Source: Cyanophora paradoxa (Eukaryota; Glaucocystophyceae; Cyanophorales; Cyanophoraceae). Taken from it: DNA of 64,000 nucleotides. The stretch covers positions 62,001 to 126,000 of the forward strand of contig QPMI01000101.1 of assembly GCA_004431415.1 (NCBI GenBank), written 5' to 3'. Below, piece by piece: positions 55,903 through 64,000 of this stretch (position 1 is its first letter; each line of letters starts with the position of its first letter). The notes below the pieces were generated by a model, which was not told the origin of the DNA, did no database searches, and worked only from the letters and a program-made list of their open reading frames with translations. Position numbers and translations under genes: made by a program.

Positions 55903-56714
55903 TTCCGCTTGCAGATAGTGTAGGGTTCTACGACAGCGTTGGTTTTGTAAGAGATCAATTTCAGGAGGGTGATCCCTGTACCCTTCGATCGCAAGTTAGC
56001 CACCGGTGGCTAACTTCGGGGGAATGAAGGGGGGGAGAAGCGCAGGGGGACGAATAGCAAAAAAAACCAACTTCCGCGCGCCCGGCCGGCGCCATGCATG
56101 CAGCTGCAGCGCGCGAACGTCAACACCGCCCGATGCGCATGTGCACTGCCGTGCGCGCGCCGTGCTCAGCCCCGCGGCGCCACGCCCGCCCGGCAGGCGA
56201 CGTCGCCGCGCCCGCGCACGCGAGGAGTACACATCGCTGGCTTCATCGGCTCACCCGCGGCGCCGGCGGCGCGCTAGCTACGCGCTTTCGCTTGTCCGAG
56301 GTGCACATCATCGAATTCTGCAGCCTTCGCCCCATCCTCGGCCGCTGTAAGGCGGCGCGCAGGGATTCGAGCTCTCAACCGGGTCTCATGGCGTCGGCCG
56401 GCGGGCCCAGCGCAAGCAGCTCTGAGTCAGTAGGTACGTGCCGGAACCGCCCCTCGGTCCTGCTTGGGCGCGCTTTCTTCCGATCCTTCTAAAAACCGTG
56501 ATTTCGGGGCGACATTTTGGCACTATGTTCACTATGCCCGCCGGCCATGGGCTCGGATCGGGCCGGGGCCTTTTTTAAGCGATCGCCGGCGCCGCGTCCG
56601 TCGTCCGACGGTTCGCGCTAGCGATTGCCCCGGAGTACTCGGTACCAGGGCCTGGCGGTCGCCGAAGCGATGAGAAGGCTCCCAAGGCCACTCCTGCTCC
56701 GCAGGGACTCGCTT

Positions 56715-56917
56715 GTTCGCGTGAATTGGAATTTGAAGTCGTGGTCGATAAATGAGACCCACTAGTCTAATTACAAGGACCTGACTTCAACCATAATGCA
56801 TACGCGTATACGCAAACACGATTCGGGAAATTTCTACGCATCTGATAATTACTAAGTTACTCTGTCATACATGGGCAATACAAACTGATGACCAGTGACT
56901 ACGTGATGGCCAGTGAA
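56715..56917 (+). repeat. R2, right piece
   Basis: ttcgcgtgaattggaatttg to gatggccagtga. It matches 40,449-40,655 except for a 6-bp gap (tatagc) after acccacta. Confidence 0.9.
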
Positions 56918-57340
56918 TTCAATTAACTAGCAATTAGCCTTCTGAACACCTGCACCTGAAGCTGGACGGACACGGTGTGCACCAAACGTGCCGGCGGCAT
57001 CGGATGCGTCCCGGACCAGGGCAACGCCGCGTAGAGACACGAGCGAACGAGCTTCCGACGGCCCGAAACTACGGCGAAGAACTCGGAAGCCTCGCGAACT
57101 CTCTGGGGGTCGCGGCCCAGCCTGGCGGGGAAACGAGCGCCGTTGAAACTTCAAGCGAGCTCGAAACCCTTAAGGCGGCCAAGCTGAAAATCCGCAAATC
57201 AAAGAATAAAAACTGGGCTGTGCGGGTCTAGTTTTAAAATGTGCTGAAGAAAGGCGCTAGCAAAGCGCGCGAAAAATCCCTTTACTACTTATAAAACTAA
57301 AACTAGGCTCCACGGGGCGGCCGGGGGAGCTCCATGGGAG
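56918..57340. other. Intergenic with a possible short coding remnant
   Basis: A plus-strand frame ending at 57,231 reads SSELETLKAAKLKIRKSKNK then NWAVRV. The composition is protein-like but there is no visible promoter or domain; it may be an exon remnant. Confidence 0.3.
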
Positions 57341-60300
57341 CTAGCGGAAAGCAGGGCCGGCGGGGGGGCGCGGGTGCGGGGCGGAGGGGAGGGGCGGGAG
57401 GCGCGGGGGGTGCCGGGGGGCCTCCGCCGGCTCCGGGACGCGCCACTCGCCCACCTTCTCCTCCTGCTCGGGCCCGCCCCGGGCGCGCCCCTCCGCCGCC
57501 CCCTCCCTCGCCGTCTCCGCCGGCGCCGGCGCCGAGGCGGGGCGGGAGGGCAGGGCGCCCTCGGAGGCGGAGCCCGGGGTGCGGGGGTGACGGCGAGCAG
57601 GACGCCCCGCGCCGAGGCGTCCTCGTCGGCCTCGGCGGGGCGGGGCGCACGCTGCTGCGCCCCGCCGCAGCCCGCGCCGCAGCCCGCTCTCCACCGCCCG
57701 AAGAGGTTCATGAGGAGGGTCCCCCCGCCGGGCCAGCCGGCCCCGCCCCGCCGCCCCTCGCGGGGGCGGCGGCGTGGGGCCCCGCCCACTCGGCGGCGAG
57801 GGGCTGGAGGGCGCCCTCGGCGGCGCGCTGCTCGGCGGCCACCGCCCCGCGGAACTGGACGCCGCGGCGGGCGGCGGCGCCGATGCGCTCGCCGAGCGTG
57901 GCGCGGCGCTCGCGCTCGCGCTCCGCCGCGACGGCGCCGGCCTCGGTCGAGGGCGGCGTCGTGTGCGGGCCCGAGGTCGCCGAGACGGAGGCCGCGCCGC
58001 CGGCCGCCGAGCGGGCGCGGTGGCGGCGGTAGATGGCCCAGAGCTCGGCGGCCGCCGTCGCGAGGAAGGCGGCGAGGACGACGACCTGGCGCGCCGGCGG
58101 TCGCGAGGGGCGGGGCGCTGGAGGCGGGGCGGGCCTTCCCCCTCTGGGGGGGCGCACCTGGAGGGTGACGGAGGCGACGGTGAGGGCGGAGCCGTCCGTC
58201 CCCGCCGGCTGCGCGTAGAAGAAGACCCCCACGTAGAGGGAGAAGCAGTTCGACCCCAGGCTGCCCCCCGAGTTCGCTGCCTTCCCCCCGGCGCGCCGCG
58301 CCGCGGGGCGGGGCACCTCGCGATGTCGAGCCACTGGAGGGCGGCGCTGTCGTAGGGCCGGAAGCGGCACGAGAGCAGCAGCGCGATGCCCATCACCTGT
58401 GCGAGCGCCCCGGCCAGCGTGAGCGAGGCGGGGCGAGCGGCGCCCGCCCGCGTGCTGCTGAAAGAGGGCTGGCGAAGGGGCCTTGCTCTTATCCAGGACT
58501 CTAGACGGAGAACGGGGGGCGAGAATGGGTGTGCAAGGCCTCGCCCGGGGGACGCACGCCGAGGCCGATGGAGGTCTGGAGCTCGCCGTTGCCGAAGAGG
58601 AAGACGGAGATGAAGACCATCTGGGCGCCCCGCCGCGCCCCGCCCCGTCAGCGGGGCCTCCGCTGGCGGCCCGCCTCGGCGCTGGCCGGCCGGGGCGCAC
58701 CGCGACCTTGCGGACGACCACGAGGAACTCCCACAGGTAGTACTCCTCCCGGTACCCCCGGTACATGAAGTTGTACCTGCCCGCCCCGCACCCGTCGCCG
58801 GGGGCGGCGCCGCGGGGGCGGGGCGGCTGGCGGGGCGGGTCGCACCGGACGCGGACGGACTTGGAGCGGAGGCGGCGCCGGTTGCTCCAGAGCGCGAAGA
58901 AGGCGAGGAGGGGCAGCCCGAACGAGTACGCCAGCACCTGCCCGCCCAGCTGAGGGGGGCGGGGCGGGGGGCGAGGGGGGCGGGGGCCGGGGGCGCACCC
59001 CGGGGATGCCCCCGAAGAACATGAAGCGCCGGTGCAGCGCCGAGGCGCAGTCCAGCGCCCTGCGCGCCCCAAGCCCCCAGGTCAGCAAGGGGGAGGCAGG
59101 GTGCGAGGGAGGGCCCCCCCCAAGGGGCCGGCGCAGCGGGGGGCGGGGCGTGCGCGCATGTTGTCGACGAAGAGGAGGCGGCGGCCGATGCGGGCGCAGG
59201 AGAAGACGAGGAACATCTGCCGCGAGAGGATCGGGTGCACCTGCGCCCCCGGCGCGCGTCGGAGCGGAAGGGGCGCGAAGAGGAGAGGAGAGGAGAGGAG
59301 AGGAGGGGAAAGGAGGAGGAAGGAAAGGACAGGAAAGGAAAGGAGAGGAGGGGAAAGGAAAGGAAAGGAAAGGAAGGCAGCATCGTTCGGGCTTGCGAGC
59401 CTCCACCGGGCTAGGAAAGGAAGGGAGCTTGAAGCTTCTTTGCGGCTTCATTGATCTCCCTAAACTCGAAGGCTGCATCACTCAGGCTTCGTCTGGGCGC
59501 ACGAGGAAAAGGGTGACGATGAGGGTGACGAGGAAGGTGTCGCGGGCGCGGGCCCAGACGTCGCGCTGCGGGGCCCGCAGCAGGGCCTGCGCAGAGGCCG
59601 GGGAGGGCGCCGCCTGAGCGCGCGCCGCCTCCTCGTGCTCCTGCTTCTTGGCGGGGCCGGCGGGCGTCGCCGGCTCGCCCTCGGGCGTCGCCTCCGTGCT
59701 CGTCGACTCGCCCGTCCCCAACGCCGAGCCGGACGGCGGCGCCCCCGCCCCCTTGCCCGCCCCCGCCTGTATCGCCAACTCGCGCCCGCTCGCGCCCCCG
59801 GGATCTCCTCCCCGGGCGGTGCGCGCGGGGGCCCGCCGCGCATGCTGCCGTCCTCGCGCTCGGACCAGGTGCTCGGCGGGCCGGCCGCCGGCGACGCGAG
59901 CGCGCTGCCGGCCGTGCTCGCGAAGGACGGCCGCCGCCCCGACCGCAGCGCCCCGCCACCCCGCGACTCCCCGGGCCCCACCGGCCCTCCCCCCTTCTCC
60001 AAAGCCTCCGCCCGGCCCAGCGCCTGCGCTCCTTCGTTCGGCTCGAGCGCGGGGGCGGGTGTGCGCAAGGGGCGGGGACCTTGACGAGGGGCACGGCGGC
60101 GAAGAAGAGGGCGATGGCGAGGCAGAAGAGGGGCATGAGGAGGAAGGCGACGAACTTGCGGTACGCGAAGGGGATCCCCCCGAACACGCTCACGTTGTCC
60201 CCTGCCGCTCCCGCCCTCGGCCCGCCTGCCGCGGGGGGGGGGGGCGAGGGCGGGCACCCTCGAGGATGCAGTCGAGGGAGAAGAGGGAGTCGATGGGTGT

Positions 60301-63300
60301 GGAGAGGATGGCCTGCGCCCGGAAGAGGCGGAAGAGCTCGACGGGCCAGAAGGTGTTGAAGTCCGCCACCATCGCCTGCGGGGGGGGGGGGGTCAGCGGG
60401 GGCGGCGCCGCGAGGGGGAGGCCCCGCTCGCTGCTCGCACCTGGACCTGGATGTAGGACCAGCCGATCTTGAGGAGGGTGCCCAGCCGCGAGCGCCGGTC
60501 CTCCGCCGCGTTGATCGAGGAGGAGACCATGCCCCAGACGACGAGGAGGATGAGGACGACGCTGCGGGGCGGGAGGGGACGGGCGCGCGGCGCTCAGCGC
60601 GCGGCGGCGCCGTCTTCCTCGCGGGACGAGGGGCGGACCCGAGGATGGTGAGGCCGGCGAGGGCGGAGCGCTCGGGGCAGCGGATGCAGCGGAAGTTGCC
60701 GTTGCGGCCGTACCCCGCCGCGCAGACGGTGCAGAGGGGGCCCGAGTAGCCCTCCGAGCAGGATGAGCCGGGGCCCCCCAGGCACTCCCCGTTGAAGCAC
60801 GGCACAAGGACGGGGTCCCTGGGGGCAGCCACCGCAGCGCTAAGGTGCCCCCGCAGCGCCCGCCGCGCCGGCTGGTACGCCTCCTGTGGGGGGTGCGTCG
60901 TCGATTCGCCGGCGAGGGGGGAGGCACGGGCGGCGGGGGTACACGGCGCACGTCGAAGAACTCGTCGGGCACGAGCCACCAACCGCGGGAGGGGTAGACG
61001 GAGGCGCCCCCGGGGCACTCGTAGCCCTGGGAGGAAGGTCGGGGGTATGTGGTACGCAGTCTGGGGGAAGGGGGCGCGGGGGGGGGGGGGGCGGGGGCGG
61101 GGCGGACGGCGTTGGGGGGCAGCGCTTGCACTCGCCGTCCTCCGTCTGGCTCCCGTCCAGGAGGCTGTACGTCCCCGGCTGCCCGGCGCCCGGGTCGGAG
61201 GGGGCGGGGCGGCCCGGCCCGGCGCGGCGGGGGCGGCGCGCACGTGGCAGAGGGTGCAGACGAGCGAGCCGGGGGACTGCACCTCGCCCCTCAGGCAGGC
61301 CCGCAGCACCACCCACGCCTCCGCCGGCGCCGCCCCCGCCCCCGCCCCCGCCGCCCCGCCCCCGCCGATCGCCTCGAAGCGGAGGCGGACGGTCGAGGAG
61401 GGGTACGAAGTCACGGCCAGCGCGTCGAAGAGGTGCTCGCCCTCCGTGAGGCGCGCGCTCGGCTCCCCTGCGGTGCGTTTTCGTCAGCGGGACTGGGCGG
61501 GGCCGGGGGCGGGGCGGGGCGAGGGGCACCGAGGAGCGTGGCGGGCCCCACCGACTCGACGAGCCGCGCGGAGACGGTCGTCGCGTTGTCCGACTTGACG
61601 AGCTGCGCGCCGCGGCGTTCGCAAGAGGGCGGAGAAGGCCCCGCGAGGTCGGGGGGGGGGGGGGGGGGGGGGGGCGGTGCCGGGCGCCTGGTCGAAGGCG
61701 TCGAGGACGGAGACGAGGAAGGAGACGGTGGCCCCGAGGCGGACTGAGGCGGGGGCACCCGCCTCGGCCACGGCCCGCGAGCGGCGCGGCGGCGGGGCGC
61801 GGCACCTCGGCGTGGTCCAGGGGGAGGCCGCTGCCGACGCCGCGGCCGCCGGCGCCGCCCCCTCGGCGCTCCCGTTGCTCGCCTGCAGGCGGGGCCCCGC
61901 GCCACCGCCAGCCGGCACGCCGCCGTCGCCGCCACGGGCCCGTACGCCGCCTCGTTCTGCGTGCCCCGTCAGCCCTTCCCCCTTGCCTTCGCCTTGCATG
62001 GCGCACCCCGTCGAGGGGGCCGGTGAGGCCGGCGAGAATGCGGTCGCGGCAGGCGGCGGCGAGGGTGGCGTTGACGCGCCCGCCGGGCCCGGCGCTCGGC
62101 CCGGCGATGAAGAAGGCGCCGCCGCCCTCGGCCGCCCGGTTGCCCCGCACGCTGGTGCCGTGCAAGGAGGCCGCGGGGCAGGCGGCGGCGCGGAGGAGGG
62201 TGCCCCCGCCGTAGCGCGCCCGGTTGTTTTCCAGCGACGAGGAGACGAGGGCGAGGCTCGCGCCGGGCTCCACGCGCAGCGCGCCGCCGCCCTCGTGCGC
62301 CTGCGAGGCCGCCTCGGCCGGCGCCCGGAGAGCGCAGAGAAGGCGGCGCACCGAGTTGCCGGCGAGGCTGCAGTTCGTGAGGGACGACGAGCCGCCCTCC
62401 AAGGCGCAGGCGCCCCCGGACTCTGCAGGAGAGAAAGAAAGCAAGGGTCAGAGGGGGCGCCGGGGCGGGGCGGAGGGGCGGGGCGGGGCGGGGCGCGCGG
62501 TTGGCAGAGTTGGAGGCGAAGGCGCAGCGCGCCGCGTCGACGACGGCCGCCTGCGACACGAGGAGGGCCCCTCCGTTCTCCAGCGCCCCCTGCGCCCCCC
62601 GGCAGCAACGCCCATCGGAACGGGGGCGCGGAGGGGCGGGGCGGGGCGGGGCGGGGCGGGGGGCGGGGCGGGAAGAGAAGAAAGAGAAGAGGGTACGCAC
62701 GTTGTGGGAGAGGAGGGAGTCACGGAGGGTGAGGTTGGCGGTGCCTGCGGCGTGGACGGCCCCGCCCGAGGCGAGCGCCGTGTTGTGCTCCACGCGGCAG
62801 CGCGCCAGCCGCGTCACCGCCGCCTCCGCCACCGCCGCCGCCCCCCCGGTCGCCGCCACGTTGCCCCGCAGCGCCCCGTCCGTCAGCTCTGCGCCGAGGG
62901 CGCCCGCGTCAGCGCCGGGACAGCTCGGAATAGTGCACCACTCCCTAAGAAGGCGCCAGGCGGAGCGACGGCGGCGGCCGCTTCTATACAAAGAGCTGCA
63001 GTAGATCGCTCTATAGGGGGCGGCTGCCCAGAGAACTGCTGTAAGAGTCGCTGGGAGGGGCGCTCGCGCCCCGCTATGAGCCGGCCGCCCATCTATAGCA
63101 CGCGTCATTCCAGCGTCTCATAGGAAGCGGGTGAAGAGCCTGTGGAGCGAGTACGGCAAGGGGAGGGGCGGACCGAGGAAGGCAGCGCCCTCGACGAGGA
63201 GGCCGCCGCCCTCCTCCTCCGCCACGTTCGAGGCCAGCGTGCACGCCGCGCACGCCACCGTCGCCCCCTGCCCGCCCCCGCCCCCTCAGCCGACACCACG

Positions 63301-64000
63301 CGTGGCAGCCGCGCTGCACCCGTCCCGACGAGGCCCGCGGGCGCGGGGTGGGGCGGGGCGGACCTGGGAGACGGCGATGCCGGCGCCGTGCGAGGCGCGG
63401 TTCTCCAGCACCGCCGCCCCCTCGATGGCCACGCGGGCCTGGCCCTCGAGCCACAGCGCCCCCTGCGCGCCACGCTCCCGTCGAACAGGGCGGGGGCGGG
63501 GGCGGGGCGGGAGGGGGTGCGGGGCGGGCGGACGCCGGACTGGGCGGCGTTGCGGCGGAAGGTGGAGGGCCCCGCCACCGAGAGCGCCGCGTTCGTCCCC
63601 GCGAAGACCGCCCCGCCCCTGCTCCGCCCCCCCCGTCAGCAAGCCGATTGGCCGGGACGCGAGTTTGGTTATTTGATTTGCAGGAGTTTGCAGAAGGAAA
63701 GATATGGGAGCTTATGTCAGGCTCTTCTTTGTGCGTTCAATGAGGGCAAGAGGCTCCGGCGGGGCGCACGCGTCGGTGGCGGCGTTGTCGAGGAAGGTGA
63801 CCGCCTCGAGGGCCGTCGGCCGCCCCGCGTCGCCCCCGACGTACACGCCGCCTGCCGCCTCCCCCTCAGCCCCAATTGAGGAAGCCAATTCAAGAAAGGG
63901 GCTGGGGAGGTGGGTGGGGGATTGGGCACGCGCCACCCGAAGAGTCGGCGCGGTTCTCGCGGAAGAGGGTTCCGTTCACGGCCGAGTCGGCGTTCCAGAG
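57341..64000 (-). CDS. Giant membrane protein: beta-helix repeats, GCC2/GCC3-like motifs, multiple TM helices; 5' end beyond window
   Basis: Read leftwards from the right edge. The N-terminal part (about 62,000-63,970) has parallel beta-helix/PMP-like repeats with GGA and N-x-A spacing: GGAVFAGTNAALSVAG, VLENRASHGAGIAVSQ, EHNTALASGGAVHAAGTANL, GGALLVSQAAVVDAARCAF, SLENNRARYGGGTLLRAAAC and VRGNRAAEGGGAFFIAG. Next come cysteine-rich GCC2/GCC3-like units: YSLLDGSQTEDGECKRCPP, GYECPGGASVYPSRGWWLVP and CSEGYSGPLCTVCAAGYG then FRCIRCPE. Membrane helices follow: VLILLVVWGMV, FVAFLLMPLFCLAIALFFAA, DTFLVTLIVTLFLV, VLAYSFGLPLLAFFALWS, ALAQVMGIALLLSCRF, FSLYVGVFFYAQ and VVVLAAFLATAAAELWAIY. The tail is Ala/Glu/Arg-rich. 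This resembles large surface proteins of algae, oomycetes and other protists. Many short C-rich introns; borders approximate. Confidence 0.7.

Larger units (their letters stand above)
51827..56681 (+). mobile_element. TIR-flanked element, copy B (about 4,855 bp)
   Basis: Left end AGAGCCTTCTCATTGC at 51,827 and the inverted match at 56,656-56,681. It differs from copy A by scattered substitutions, a 6-bp insertion (atatgc near 52,537) and many one-base homopolymer changes. Confidence 0.75.
45867..56714. mobile_element. 10.85-kb insertion in R2, containing two tandem 4.8-kb elements
   Basis: The intact R2 copy at 40.4 kb reads cttcatattcgcgtg. Here cttcatat ends at 45,866 and ttcgcgtg begins at 56,715. 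The outer ends share a 9-bp inverted match (ggccttggg near 45,869; cccaaggcc near 56,682). 45,867-46,540 has no gene. Confidence 0.7.

Overview
The window looks like nuclear DNA of a photosynthetic, probably flagellated, unicellular eukaryote with a very GC-rich genome. The reasons are: many short introns; a chloroplast/thylakoid-targeted DUF1499 protein (35.4-36.8 kb); a nephrocystin-3-like NTPase/TPR protein (20.9-25.8 kb); two F-box/LRR genes; and a PAM2-CUE-DUF1771-Smr protein. I cannot name the lineage; haptophyte, pelagophyte-type or green algae are all possible. Exact exon borders are inferred by eye and are approximate. Several well-conserved domains are broken by one base inside C or G runs, so I treat many frameshifts as likely sequence-quality problems rather than pseudogenes.

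Layout. 1-5.2 kb (-): F-box/PHD/LRR gene, open at the left edge. 5.9-7.6 kb (-): short-chain dehydrogenase. 8.6-11.5 kb (-): protein with a ubiquitin-like N-terminus and EFLELL-type repeats. 11.9-20.4 kb: a compact island of small genes of unknown family (two paralogues, a retropepsin-like protein, a two-helix membrane protein, a regularly spliced lysine/alanine-rich protein, and three overlapping minus-strand genes) carrying repeated hairpin modules. 20.9-25.8 kb (+): nephrocystin-3-like gene. 27.0-28.1 kb (-): multi-pass membrane protein, divergent from a low-complexity protein (28.2-31.2 kb, +). 31.9-34.0 kb (+): CID7-like Smr protein. 34.2-34.5 kb (-): small lysine-tailed protein. 35.4-36.8 kb (-): DUF1499 protein, divergent from an F-box/LRR gene (36.9-39.5 kb, +). 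42.1-43.7 kb (+): ACT-like protein.

39.9-57 kb is repeat-rich. A composite repeat is intact at 40.19-40.66 kb. A second copy is split into three pieces at 44.5, 45.8 and 56.7 kb, as if by insertions of about 1.1 kb and 10.85 kb. The larger insertion holds two tandem copies of a 4.8-kb element with terminal inverted repeats, each carrying a large spliced gene of unknown family and lower GC than the host genes. 57.3-64.0 kb (-): a large membrane protein with beta-helix repeats, GCC2/GCC3-like cysteine motifs and many membrane segments, open at the right edge.

The most notable signals are the compact 11.9-20.4 kb island, the nested insertion with paired 4.8-kb elements, and a recurrent class of GC-AG introns beginning gcccgcc.
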